64,000 bases of DNA from Arachis hypogaea (Eukaryota; Streptophyta; Magnoliopsida; Fabales; Fabaceae). Positions 48,887 through 60,741 of the stretch are shown here, piece by piece. The position numbers and the translations under genes are program-made. Each line of letters starts with the position of its first letter. Position 1 is the stretch's first letter. The DNA lies in contig NC_092051.1 of assembly GCF_003086295.3 (NCBI RefSeq), positions 13,260,810 to 13,324,809 of the forward strand, in the 5' to 3' direction. The notes below the pieces were generated by a model. That model worked only from the letters and a program-made list of their open reading frames with translations, did not search any database and was not told the origin of the DNA.

Positions 48887-51818
48887 ATGGCTCCCCCAAA
48901 TGAAGCAACCTTGAACCCCAGCTACTCATTTGAAAATGTTTTTGATCTCTCTGATGCAAAGTTTTACGTCAAAGGATTCCCACTTCTCACTCAAGTCCCT
49001 CACAATGTTTCTTTCACTCCATTCTCTTCAAAATCCCATTCCTCTGATGATGCACCACCTTCACTACTTAACCGTGTTCTTGCTGCTTCTCACAGAGGTG
49101 GATTCCTCGGATTCTCACACTCTGATCCCTCTGATAGGTTGATGAACTCCTTGGGAAGTTTCACTGATAGAAACTTTCTAAGCATATTCAGGTTCAAGAC
49201 ATGGTGGTCAACCCAGTGGGTTGGAACCTCTGGCTCTGATCTTCAGATGGAAACTCAATGGGTTCTGCTTCATGTTCCTGAGCTCAACTCCTATGTTGTC
49301 ATCATTCCAATCATTGAAGCAAGTTTCAGGTCTGCACTTCACCCTGGCTCTGATGGACACATCATGATTTGTGCAGAGAGTGGTTCTACAAAAGTGAAAG
49401 CTTCAAGCTTTGATGCAATTGCTTACATTCACTTTTCTGAGAATCCTTACACTTTGATGAAGGAGGCTTTCTCTGCTCTGAGGGTTCATCTCAACACTTT
49501 TAAGCTCTTGGAGGAGAAGAATCTTCCTTCCCTTGTTGACAAGTTTGGTTGGTGCACTTGGGATGCTTTTTACTTAACCGTGCAACCAATTGGTATATGG
49601 CATGGTTTGAAGGATTTCGCGGATGCTGGCGTGTCGCCCAGGTTTCTTATTATTGATGATGGATGGCAGAGTATTAATTTAGATGGTGGTGATCCTAAAG
49701 AGGATGCAAAAAATCTCATTCTCTGTGGTGATCAAATGAATGCAAGGCTTCATAGGCTTGATGAATGTGGAAAGTTTAGAAGATACAAATCAGGACAATT
49801 CTTGGGTCCTAATCCTCCTCCTTTTGATCCGAACAACGCGAAATTGTTGATAGGAAAGGGTATTGAGCTTGAACATTTGAACAGGGATAAGGAAGCTGCA
49901 AAGAACACTCAAAGCTCTGAATTGGGTCTAATTGAATCCAAGATTCAGACAGTGAAAGGAGAGATTGATGTTCTGTTTGGAGGTGCAGAACAAATTGAAA
50001 AGAAAGATTGTGGAAGCTCTTGTTCTTGTAAAGAAGAAGAAGAGTATGGAATGAAGGCTTTCACCAAAGATTTAAGGACTAAGTTTAAAGGTTTGGATAA
50101 TATTTATGTATGGCATGCACTTTGTGGTGCATGGGGTGGTGTTAGGCCAGGAGCTACAACCCTTAATTCCAAACTTGTCCCTTGCAAACTCTCACCGGGA
50201 CTTGATGGAACAATGCATGATCTCGCTGTGGTTAGAATCGTTGAAGGTTCCATTGGTCTTGTTCATCCTGATCATGCCAGTGACTTTTATGATTCCATGC
50301 ACTCTTATCTTGCTCAATCTGGTGTTACAGGAGTCAAAGTTGATGTTATTCATGTGAGTATAAATAGTACTTATCATACTTTATTCAACCAAGTATTTTG
50401 TTGTAAACTAACTTATTTTTCTATAACTTCAGTGTCTTGAATATGTGTCTGATGAATATGGAGGCAGAGTTGAGCTTGCAAAGGCTTATTATGATGGATT
50501 GACAAATTCTATGGCCAAGAATTTCAATGGAAGTGGACTCATTGCTAGCATGCAACAGTGCAATGACTTTTTCTTCTTGGGAACAAAGCAAGTTTCCATG
50601 GGAAGAGCTGGTAATTAATTCATTAATTAAGCACTGCATGTTTGTTTTATTATTATGATAAAACATCATTTGTTTTTTTTATTCAGGCGATGATTTTTGG
50701 TTCCAAGATCCAAATGGTGACCCTATGGGAGTGTTCTGGCTTCAAGGGGTGCACATGATTCATTGTTCATACAACAGTTTGTGGATGTCACAAATGATTC
50801 TACCAGATTGGGACATGTTTCAATCAAACCATGTTTGTGCCAAATTCCATGCAGCTTCTAGGGCCATTTGTGGTGGTCCAATCTATTTGAGTGACCATGT
50901 AGGTTCCCATGATTTTGATCTCATTAAGAAGCTTGTTTTCCCTGATGGCACCATACCCAAGTGTATACACTTCCTTCTTCCTACCAGAGACTGTCTCTTC
51001 AAAAATCCTCTTTTTGACCATAAAACTGTTCTCAAAATTTGGAACTTAAACAAGGTACCTAACCATCTATATTATTATCTCTTTCTGATTCTTTCGAAAC
51101 TCACGTATATTTGTCTTTATGTTAAGAATCATTAGATGATCTAATATGTTTGACTAAGTTATTATCTAACGATTTTCAACTATCAACTTCATTTAGTTGG
51201 CACCTTATGGAGTACCTTATGATATAAATTTTAATGTTTATGCAACAGTATGGAGGAGTTATTGGTACTTTCAATTGCCAAGGGGCTGGTTGGGATCCTA
51301 AAGAGCACAGGTTAAGGGGTTATCCTGAATGTTACAAGTCAATAGATGGTTCAGTTCATGTGAATGAAGTTGAGTGGGATCAGAATGACGAAACTGCCCC
51401 CATGGGTGAGGCAGAGGAGTATGTAGTGTACCTTAACCAAGCTCAAGAACTTGCTTTGATGACTCCTAATTCTGAACCAATTGAATTTACCATCCAACCT
51501 TCCAGCTTTGAGCTCTATAGCTTTGTGCCAATAACAAAGGTAGGTGGCACTGGCAGCATCAAATTTGCACCAATTGGACTAACAAATATGCTCAATAATG
51601 GAGGTGTAATTCAAGAAGTGGAATATGTTGAGGGTGTTGCTATGCTTAAGGTTAAGGGTGATGGCCAATTTTTGGCTTACTCAAGTGAACCTCCAAAGAA
51701 GTTCCAAGTGAATGGTTCTGATGTGGATTTTGAGTGGCTTCCTAATGGCAAATTGATGGTTAACCTTTCTTGGATTCAAGAGGATAATGGTGTTTCTGAT
51801 TTAGCAATTTTTTTTTAA
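48887..51818 (+). CDS. STS: Stachyose synthase, copy 2 (four exons, intact)
   Basis: Same enzyme family and probable reaction as STS-1 (galactinol plus raffinose to stachyose plus myo-inositol). Exons 48887-50353, 50433-50610, 50687-51054 and 51249-51818; 860 aa. Exons 2-4 have exactly the lengths of those in STS-1 (178, 368 and 570 nt); exon 1 is 12 nt shorter. It starts MAPPNEATLNP and carries KFGWCTWDAFYL, IDDGWQSI, KVDVIH (Asp486), GDDFWFQDP (Asp550/551) and PDWDMFQSNH. The STS-type insertion is present, with a Cys-rich CGSSCSCKEEEE stretch that differs from STS-1. The C-terminus VSDLAIFF matches the family ending. No lesion seen. Differences cluster at the N-terminus and in the insertion, so the two copies may differ in expression or substrate preference; that is inference. 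Confidence 0.95.
50354..51248 (+). other. Introns of STS-2 (three)
   Basis: Intron 1 at 50354-50432 (79 nt), intron 2 at 50611-50686 (76 nt), intron 3 at 51055-51248 (194 nt); GT-AG, phases 0, 1 and 0. Intron 3 holds a family-A MITE relic at about 51125-51210 (GATGATCTAATATGTTTGAC, TTATCTAACGATTTTCAACTA). Confidence 0.9.
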
Positions 51819-52372
51819 TTTTTATTTTATAGGATTGTGAAATGGAGTTTCTAATTTTCTTATTTTATAGTAATTTTTTTTATTTAGCATTTTTAGCTTA
51901 GTCTTGAATTTTGGTTTTGCATAATAATCAATATTGTTCATAATTTGAGATTGGTGTTATATTAAAACCATTCTCTTATGGCAGGTTTTTTTAATTGCTT
52001 AATATAAATTTACTTTCTTTTTTTTATCCGTTTATTTTTACATTATTTCTGCATTTGTTGTTTTCTTCACATAAATTAAACAGTAAAATTGAACTGAATA
52101 AAAATAGTATATTTTACCATTTGATTTAAAAATTCTTTTTTCTAGCAGTATATTTTACTATTTTAGTATCAAATCTTCAATTATGATGTACATACTTTTT
52201 CCTTTTATTTCCTCCATATAATATCTCCTCGCTCCTAATTTAGGTCACTGGTATGCATAAGTATACATAAGTGGCCAGGATATATTTTTATTACAAATTT
52301 ACAATGCATATGAATATGATTACAATGCATGTCAATACTTTGATTTTTCTTAATCAACTTATTTAGAAAAAT
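51819..52372. other. Downstream region of STS-2
   Basis: T-rich 3' flank with no gene. TATTTTATAG occurs twice just after the stop and may belong to the 3' untranslated region. Confidence 0.55.
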
Positions 52373-52373
52373 G

Positions 52374-52717
52374 GTAAAATATATTTTTTATTCTTAAAGT
52401 TTGTTAAAAGTTTTAAAAATATCTCTAAGTTTTATTTTGTTTTAATTTTATTTCAAAAGTTTTCGATTTACATCAAATATACTCCTAGTGACTATTTTTT
52501 TTAAAAGATCAATTTAACAACAATTTTATAAACACAACCTTCAACACACGCAAATTTGACATACTTGTCATGCGTTATTGCTGGATTGGTTCTAAATTTT
52601 CTGAAAATTTTGCGATATATTTGATGCAAATAAAAGGTTTTAAGAACAAAATTAAAATAAAATAAAATTTAGATATATTTTAAAAATTTTTGATAAATTT
52701 TATGGATAAAAAATTAT
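52374..52717. mobile_element. Foldback MITE, about 344 bp
   Basis: The left half (TAAAATATATTTTTTATTC, AAGTTTTATTTTGTTTTAAT, ATTTACATCAAATATA) matches the reverse complement of the right half (CATCAAATATATCGCAAAA, AATTTTATTTTATTTTAAT, ATAATTTTTTATCC) in the same order. Loop near 52560. No frame inside. Confidence 0.75.
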
Positions 52718-52862
52718 GCTTTATTCATTTTTTTGTGTGGGTCTTGATACTTTATCCTTTGAAAAAATGATATTTCGTCCCTTTTGGGCTGAACGTATAA
52801 CTGTTTTTAGTCTAGTTCTTGTTGGCCTTCTCTTATTAATCGAAAAACTATCTTTAGGATCA

Positions 52863-53048
52863 CGGTTTTTTTTTTTTGTCTTTTATACACACAAGATTCA
52901 CAACACACCCACACAAGACACAACTCACTCACACACACCCACACTATACTACACTACATGAGTTCTTTTTTCCACCGGAGGGATTTGAACCTCGATGTAG
53001 TTGTTTGGGAGGCATATAAGATGCCACTTAGACCAAGCCTCCAACCAC
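52863..53048 (-). mobile_element. tRNA-derived SINE, 186 bp, target duplication TCTTTAGGATCA
   Basis: On the minus strand the element begins GTGGTTGGAGGCTTGG. It has a polymerase III A box (TGGTCTAAGTGG) and B box (GGTTCAAATCC), a CA/TG-rich tail region, and ends in an A-run (T-run at 52866-52877 on +). Perfect 12-bp flanks TCTTTAGGATCA lie at 52851-52862 and 53049-53060. The A and B boxes come from a tRNA, but the piece cannot fold as a full tRNA with a CCA-ready acceptor, so it is not a tRNA gene. Confidence 0.88.
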
Positions 53049-53060
53049 TCTTTAGGATCA

Positions 53061-54198
53061 GGTTTAGTGAAGTATCCTCGAGTAAATAATGGGCCTTTAC
53101 TTGTGGTATTGTTTGGTAACCCAAAATGAAATCAGCATTCTTGGCCGAAGATTAAAATGTGCCCAAGACCAAAAAAAAAAATGTTCTAAAAACAAAGTTA
53201 TGATGTGAGAAGATCACATTTCATGATGAGTTAGTATTTTCCAAGAAATTGTTGTGGAAAAAGATTTGGAGTAAATAAGAATTTCTCTTATCTAATGACA
53301 AATTGGTCACTAAAAGCCATGAATCTTCATCATTTTCTCATTTCAAGTGGGACTCACAACAGACTAACGGAATGATGCACCTTTAATGCCCAATAATGAG
53401 TCAAACTTGCCAAATTGTATTTGCCATCATTTCATTGCTAGTAGTTAAAACAAAATCAGAATTATTTTAGTAAAGTAGAAAACCTAGTATAATATATCCC
53501 GCATATCACACAGGCAATATATTAATATTAACGATCTCTACATTCCATTTATCCTTTATCATTAAAGTTCTTTTTAGCATATTATCACGCCAATATATAC
53601 TATATTAGAATATCATCTGAAAATTTATAAAATGTACTCCAGGAACATGTGGGATCTCTCATATCATTGAAGATATTTAATCATCAGTTTTGGAATTAAT
53701 CTAAACCCACTTAATTGATTCAAATATTGTTGACTACACGCAAATAAATATGGATAACCACGTGATTAAACTTCAATTATATATAGTAACTTCCCAGATG
53801 GTTAATTAGCGCATATGAATAGAAAATATAAAAATATTATCTCCAAGGGGAAAGAAGACACTGAAGGTATCGGTGGTGGGGTTTGCTGATTCGATTCCAA
53901 ATATATACTCTCAATATAAAAAAGATATTGTTACGAACATGTAGTATTTATTTAGTGTAAAAATTTTCGGAACTTTGTCTCTTTCTATTTGACTCCCACC
54001 ACGGTGTCACCATTTGCAGACAAATATACAAATATATAAATCATTATCCTATTTATTATAGGTTGCGCTATATGTGTATGTGTGGTTTAGAATTTGAACA
54101 CACATGCAGAACAAAGCCAAAACCAAATTCAAATGCTTTCTATTTTTTACTGTTGGTTTTGAATATTCATTTAGTGGCCAATTATTGGATGAGTTGAG

Positions 54199-54237
<39 letters not shown>

Positions 54238-54395
54238 AAATTACAATTACTAGTTAGTGCTAAGAAGTAAGAAGGAAGAAGCCAAAGGGAAGCTTCTCTT
54301 TAGAACAATCACGAGTTTGATTTACACTAAATGCCGTAACTTCTTTTCCTTAAATTACGTCAAATTCTAGAAGGTCTACTGTTAATTCTCACATA
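53061..54395. other. Intergenic DNA
   Basis: No gene. Contains an uninterrupted (ATT)n microsatellite at about 54200-54234. Confidence 0.6.
54200..54234. repeat. (ATT)n microsatellite
   Basis: About 11-12 uninterrupted ATT units. Confidence 0.95.
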
Positions 54396-54536
54396 TATAT
54401 TGAGAGAGAGAGGATTACGTTAACAAATTTAGAGCACGATTGAGAGAGCGAGAGAGGGTGGGAAACACTTGGGGGTAGAAGGATAGGTCAGGGTAAAGAT
54501 CATTGTGTTTGGAACCGAGAAGAGTATCGACGATTA

Positions 54537-55565
54537 GAGCATGATTCATTCTCAATTTTTGTGGATAATCTTCCAGAAGACATTTTTAAGAGGGAGCTGT
54601 TCCAATTGTTCAATTGGACAGGACGCATAAACGACATATACCTGTCAAGAAAATAAAAATATGGTGGTTTATATATCTTTGCGTTCATACGATATACTAC
54701 GAAAGGAGTAGCCTTAAAAGCTATAGCAGACATGAATCGTATGCGATTGAGAGGGAAGGTTGTATTCGTGGGGGAAGCTAAATATCGAAGAACGTCTCAT
54801 GTAAAGAAAATGAATAGCGTGCAGCCACGAGGTCAGTAGCCAGTAGTAGGAGAAGAGAAGCAGAAAGATTTAGTAGCCCCAACTAAAGATTTAACTAAGG
54901 AGAAAACGGTCCAAGATCCACACAAGAATGGGTGGACGAAGAAGGTGGAAGTGGGGGTGGCGAAAGACAACTTGGTCTGGTTGCAGAGAAGCCTAGTAGG
55001 TGGAACGACAAAAGCCATTGACTTTAGGTCTCTAAAAGAATCGATTGCGAAGAACTTTCCTCAAGTTGTTCAGGTGCGGGACATGGGAGCATATAAAGCT
55101 CTGTTGACCTTTGACAGTCTGCTGAATGCGGAGGAGGCTTACACGTTCAAAATGAATAGTCTGCTACAATTGTTTCATAGAGTATGGAGATGGGACGAGT
55201 CGGAAAAGAGTGAAACTCGAAGAGTTTGGTTGGAATGCTTCGGGATTCCTTTGCATACGTGGTTCGTGGATACTTTCAGTATAATAGGAAACCAATGGGG
55301 TGAGGTAGTCGGATGCGATGAAGTAACAGAATCGTGTCAGTCCTTTAGTGTTGGCCGTACACAAATTGACACCTGTGTATTGGATGTGATCAATGAATGG
55401 GTCCATATCACAATTGGCACTAGTGGCTTTGACGTGCTGGTAAAAGAAGTGGAACGTGAAACTCTTGGGATGAATTGTCAGACAGTTACTGTGGAAGGGG
55501 AAGCAGTTAGATGTAAACAACAGAAGAACAGATGTGCAAGGGCTTGTGATGACGCGGTTAGGTAG
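54537..55565 (+). pseudogene. LINE ORF1 (RNA-binding, RRM plus DUF4283-like), broken
   Basis: One frame, interrupted by TAA at 54654-54656 and a TAG near 54835. It starts with an RRM-like fold (HDSFSIFVDNLPEDIF, then FAFIRYTTKGVALKAI and LRGKVVFVGEAKYRR). A basic linker follows, then a DUF4283-like domain with WLECFGIPLHTW and NQWGEVVGCDE. This matches ORF1 proteins of plant L1 elements, which package the RNA. The frame continues loosely to about 56620 in pieces with no recognisable zinc knuckle. Confidence 0.75.
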
Positions 55566-55574
55566 CTGGAAAAT

Positions 55575-56620
55575 TTGGTAAAATCGACGAACTGTACAGA
55601 CCAGGCAGCAGAAATGATAATGGAAGGACTGCGAGAGGTGGTTGAAGACAAGGATAAAGTGGGAATTTCAGAAAAAAATTTAAATGAATGGAGTTATGAA
55701 TATTTAAGTCCTAATCAAATGAATTTAGTAACATTTCATCCTCTTAATGCCGGCATTCATGGTTTAGCTGAATTAGTGGGATCTGAGGGGAGTACTAAAG
55801 GGGACTCCGAATTAACGGTCTCCTGGGATTATTGTTGCAAGGCTATTAGGCTGGCTAAGGAAGTTATAAGGCCGATTACACTTATTGCTAGCCATAGGCC
55901 CATCGAAGGAAGCAATAGACGAAGTAACTTGTTGGGCCTCGAAACAAGCTACAATGAAGCCCAACATGAGGATGACACGGGAATTGCTACTGGGCTGGCT
56001 TGGGGGAGACCGGGTCAGCCTGAGGCAATGCGGCAGCGTGGAGAAGCGTCACTCACTGCTGCAGCTGCGCGGGAGACGCTTCCTGACGTGGGAGGGGTGG
56101 TTCCCAAGCTACGAACACCTCCTGGAGTAAGGGGATGCGAGGAGTCAGTGAGAAGGAGTGGCCCAAAGCAGCGGCCAGGATCCCGGATAGAAGGCGGCGG
56201 TGCTGGGTGGTCGACGGGGCCGGCGCTCCTCCTAGGAACTATACCATGCGAAATTGCTGGGGGGGTCCGAATTGGGCAGTGAGGATAAGCGAAGGAAGGC
56301 TGGTAACAGAGGAGACCGTGTAATGGAGGAAGGGTGTAGAAAGAGAACAGTGATAGGGACGGCAGAACGGGCACGAGGGATCAACGGTATAGATGTTGAA
56401 CCGAATAATGGGCACTGTAACGATGATTACAATGAGAACAATGGAGGAGTTCAACAAGATGACCGTATAGCGCGTGAAATTGAAGCGGTTTGCCACCGAA
56501 TCGTACCAGAGTTTCAGGAACGAAATGGATTTAGTGATGATCAGGATAGTGTGGAGAACAGAACGCCTGCAAACGACAATGAAGCCAGTGATAACGGGAG
56601 ATCAAGATTGAATGAGTAGC
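55575..56620 (+). pseudogene. LINE ORF1 C-terminal/linker region (no domain recognised)
   Basis: Overlapping frames (55575-56282 and 56254-56619) are GC-richer than the surroundings and probably represent the low-complexity C-terminal part of ORF1 broken by frameshifts. No motif identified. Confidence 0.4.
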
Positions 56621-56816
56621 TGCTAGAAAACAAAAGGGCTTGGGAACTGGCAAAGGAGTCAGGAGCGGAACTATATGATGAAGAAGAGGATATTATGGCA
56701 GGGCTTCAACAACAGAATGAAGAAATTGCTTTAAAAAAGAGATTGGCAAAACAGAAGGCAAAAGCTAGACGAAGCAGACCCAAAACACAAAAAAATGTGT
56801 GCAATATTTATTTAAA

Positions 56817-59800
56817 ATGATTATTAGTTCTTGGAATGTTAGGGGGTTGAGGGGTGACGGAAAGATGAGAATGGTAAAGGACTTGAAGAGAAAATATAGT
56901 TTAAACATGCTAGGCTTGGTAGAGACTAAAAGACCATCAGTGAATAGATTTGATGTTTCAAAAATATGGGGAGATAGTTGTGTTGGTTGGGATTATGTTG
57001 AGGCTACTGGTGCGTCTGGCGGGATGTTGCTAATATAGGATGAGGGTTTTTTTGATATTAGAAATTGTTATAAAAGTGAGAGGTGGATGTGTGTCGAAGG
57101 AGTTCTGTTGCAGAATAATTTTAATTGTGCTTTTATATTGGTTTATGGTGCACACGTCAGAGATGAGAAGCTTGTTGTGTGGGAGGAGCTGAGTTACATA
57201 GCCGGTCTATGCCAGGTCCCCTGTTGTTTCATAGGGGACTTTAATGAGATCTTACATGTTGAAGAAAGGAGAGACACCGATAGCTTATCCTTGTCGGCGG
57301 AGGATTTCAAGAACTGGGTACAAGACATGGGTTTAGTGGATTTGCCGATTACTGACCGCAAGTTCACTTGGTTCAAAGGACGTTCCTGTAGCCGTATTGA
57401 CAGGCCCTGGTGAGTTTGGAGTGGCTAGAGAAGTTTCCAGAGACTCGATTACGAGGTGGGCCAAGGAAATTGTCAGACCATTGTCCTCTTATAGTGGAAG
57501 ATAAGAGACCGAGAGATGGCCCTAAACCATTCAGAAGCCTTGACTCGTGATTTACACATGAAGGTTTCTTGAGGTTGGTAAAGGAGGAATGGAGAGGGTT
57601 ACAAGACATGCAATTCACAGATAAGCTGAAGGCTTTGACAATTCCTTTGAGAAGATGGCATAAAGACAATTTTGGAGACATGGACAACAAAATTTTGAAG
57701 TTGGAGGAAGATATCAAGAAGATTGATGACACGGTGGGTGAAGGGGTTTATGATGAGATGGTAGAGGCAAGAAGGAAAGCGCTTGTGACATATTGTGTGA
57801 AGTGGTATGTAAGGAAAGAACTACACTGGAAGCAGATGTCGCGCTCAAGACATGCCAGGGACATAGATAAAAACACGAGGTACTTCCACAGCATAGCTTC
57901 GGCGAGAAGGAGGAACAATAGGGTTGATGCATTGGTCATTAATGGAAGATTGATGAGGAATCAAGCTAGAATCAAGGTTGCGATTAGGGACTTCTACAAG
58001 GACTTGTATCATCAGGAGAAGTTGCCGTTGGTGGGGTTTAGAGATGGGCTGGTGGAGAAGATCGGTGAGGATGATGCCTTGGCTTTGGAGATACAGCCGA
58101 CCGCTGAGGAGGTTAGAGAAGCAGTGTGGGACTGTGATTCATCCAAGGCTCCTGGGAGTGACGGCTACAACATGAACTTCATAAAGAAGTGTTGGGATGA
58201 AATTGGTTCTGAATTCACGGGAGCGGTGTTGGGCTTCTTCCAGTCCTCCAGATTACCGGCAGATGCTAATCTCACTTGGGTTGCATTGGCTCCTAAGTTT
58301 ACTGGAGCAAAAGAAATCAAAGACCTTAGGCCTATTAGTATGGTCAGGTGTGTATACAAAGTCATTTCGAAGATGCTGGTTAGGAGAATGCGACCAATAA
58401 TGCCTCGGCTTGTAGGTGAGACACAGAGTGCTTTTGTTAAGGGTCGGAAAATCCATGACGGGGCTCTTATTGCTTGCGAAACTGTTCAATGGCTCAAAAT
58501 GAGAAAAAAAGAAGCGGCGATAATAAAGTTAGATTTTCAGAAGGCATATGATAGAGTCAGGTGGAGCTTCGTGGATCTTGTTTTACAGAAAATGGGGTTT
58601 GGAAGAAGGTGGAGGGGTGGGTTATGGAGTGTGTCAGTACTTGCTCCATGTCAGTTTTGATAAACGGTTCGCCCTCTAAGCCATTTAAGATGGAAAGGGG
58701 TCTACGACAAGGTGACCTGCTGTCTCCTTTTCTGTTTGTCCTTGTTGTTGATGTGCTACATAGGATGCTTGGGGAGGTGGTTAGAAACGGACGCATATCT
58801 CCATTCCTGATAGGTAGAGAGCAGGTTGAGCTGTCACATCTCCAGTTTGCGGATGACACCATTCTGTTCTGTCCCCCAGAGGAAGAGACAGTTAAGAACT
58901 ACAGGAGGATCCTTCGCTGTTTTGAGTTGATGCCAGGGCTAAGCATCAACTTTGATAAATCTAGCTTGATTCCTATTAATTGTGATGCTCAATGGGTACA
59001 TCGTATGTGCTGCGTACTAGGTTGCAAGGAAGCCTCCCTTCCAGTAAAATACTTGGGGATTTCACTAGGAGCTAATCCAAGGTTTGTTAAGACTTGGAAG
59101 CCAATTATTGACAAAGTGGAGGAAAAACTTAGCCTTTGGAAAGCCAAAGTTCTTAATAAAGCCGGTAAGTTGGTGCTCATTAAATCTGTACTAAATAGCC
59201 TCCCTGTATATTATTTGAGCCTGTATAAGATGCCAAAGGCTATTGTGGAGAAGCTTATTTCCTTACAGAGAAGATTTCTATGGAGTAAGAAGGATGGTAG
59301 GAATGGTATGGCGTTAATCAAGTGGGAGGTGGTGCAGGCGCCCAAAAAGCTTGGTGGGTTGGGTGTCGGGGATGCCATGTTGCGAAACATAGCCCTTCTT
59401 TTTAAGTGGTGGTGGCGGTTTTCAAAGGAGGATCGTCCGCTATGGAAGAAGGTGGTTTGTGCTTGTAATAACCTAAACCCAAATGTGTTGTTGTCCTCTC
59501 AGTTCTTACCTATCAAGGGGGTCCTTGGAAGGACATCTGCTAGTTACAATTCAAGAATCAGCAAGTAAGACAGAAGATGATTACTGGGTTGGCTATGGAA
59601 GTGGGTGATGGAAGAGGGACTCGGTTCTGGGAGGATGTCTGGCTGCGTGGTGGTGCTCTGAAAGATCAGTTTCCGAGACTTTTATTAGTTTCAAACCCAA
59701 GAGGATCCTTTATACGGGATTGCAGGTTTTGGGATGGGACTGAGTGGATATGGAACTTCCATTTGAGGCGAGAGCTTTTCTAATGGGAGTTGGATCTAGT

Positions 59801-60302
59801 GTACCAGCTGCATGAGGTATTAAGGCTGGTCAAATTGGATTATGGCAGTGAGGATAGAGTTGTATGAAAATTTGATAAACAATGGATCTTTTCTACTAAC
59901 TCTTTTATGCAGGTAATACAAGAGGACATCATCCCGGAGGATATAACAAGCTACAACTTTACAAGAACAATCTGGAAAGGTTTAGTTCCACCAAGAGTTG
60001 AACTGTTTGTCTGGTTTGTTTTGACTGGAAGAGTCAATACGAAGAAGAGGTTGAGTCGGCTGGGAATTATCCACCTGGAAGATGTTGTATGTGTATTTTG
60101 TAACAAGAGTATTGAATATGGTCACCACTTGTTCCTTGGTTGTGATTTTTCTTGGCAGGTTTGGTGTGCTTGGGTATCATTTGCGGGAAGGCTATGGTCT
60201 TGCCCGGGGACGTTGAAGGAATATTTTATAAGTTGGACTGAGCTATCAGCTAGCAAGGAGGAGTGCAAGAGGTGGTTGATGGGTTTTTGTGCGATCACCT
60301 GA
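56817..60302 (+). pseudogene. LINE ORF2: endonuclease and reverse transcriptase, broken
   Basis: Starts MIISSWNVRGLRG. Endonuclease residues seen: Asn in SWNVRG, Glu in LVETK, Asp/Asn in IGDFNEIL and SDHCPL (57473). Reverse transcriptase: APGSDG, LRPISMV, KLDFQKAYDRV (catalytic Asp near 58533), LRQGDLLSPFLF, QFADDTILF (Asp pair at 58852-58857), then CLSINFDKS-like and YLGISLG motifs. The zf-RVT region at 59960-60165 has IWKGLVPPRVELF and CVFC...H..GC. Lesions: TAG 57036, 1-bp deletion near 57402, TGA 57548, 1-bp deletion near 58615, 1-bp deletion in a G-run near 59520, TAG near 59542, TAA 59781, TGA 59865 and TGA 60300. It would have nicked the target and copied the LINE RNA. Confidence 0.88.
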
Positions 60303-60558
60303 AACCTCTGGCTAGAAAGGAAGAGAAGGATTTTTTAGAATAAAGGAAAAGGGGTTGCTGAGATCATTCATATGTCCTTTATGAACTATACGAAGTGGTT
60401 AGGTGTGGATCCTTTTTGTTGTTGATGGCAATGCCGGAGTTGACAATGGGTTAAGCATCACAGTTATTAGGAGTTGGCTAGATTGCTTTATGGTTTTCAC
60501 TGATTCTTTTGTTAGTTTTCACTCCACTTGATGTGTTGAGCTTCTCTCTTTCAAAAAA

Positions 60559-60741
60559 AAATTACTTCATTGCAGGAGTTAAATTCTAAAGTGATTCTCA
60601 ATTCCTTCATAAAAATTCTTAAAAGTTAAAAAAAGTTGTATCACTTATTTTTTTTTCCGAGTTAATCATCACAACTTGAGTTATTTGACACATATTTTTT
60701 TATGATATTTTAGTTTTAACGTTAAATATTTAAAAGAACAT
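60559..60741. other. Spacer between LINE and LTR element
   Basis: AT-rich, nothing recognised. Confidence 0.6.

Larger units (their letters stand above)
54400..60558 (+). mobile_element. L1-type non-LTR retrotransposon (LINE), inactive
   Basis: The order is leader (GAGAGAGAGAGG near 54401), ORF1, ORF2 (endonuclease, reverse transcriptase, zf-RVT), a short 3' end and an A-run (60550-60558). There are no LTRs. It is nearly full length, but both ORFs carry many lesions. I could not find a convincing target duplication: the sequence after the A-run (TTACTTCATTGC) is not repeated near 54400, so the 5' edge is approximate. Confidence 0.85.

Noticed and set aside
52890..53048. tRNA gene on the minus strand
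   Set aside because: A and B boxes are present, but the sequence lacks a proper acceptor stem and runs into a TG-rich tail with an A-run and a 12-bp target duplication. It is a SINE.
54295..54420. Target duplication for the LINE
   Set aside because: TTACTTCATTGC after the A-run has no convincing copy near 54400; only short matches such as TAACTTC exist.
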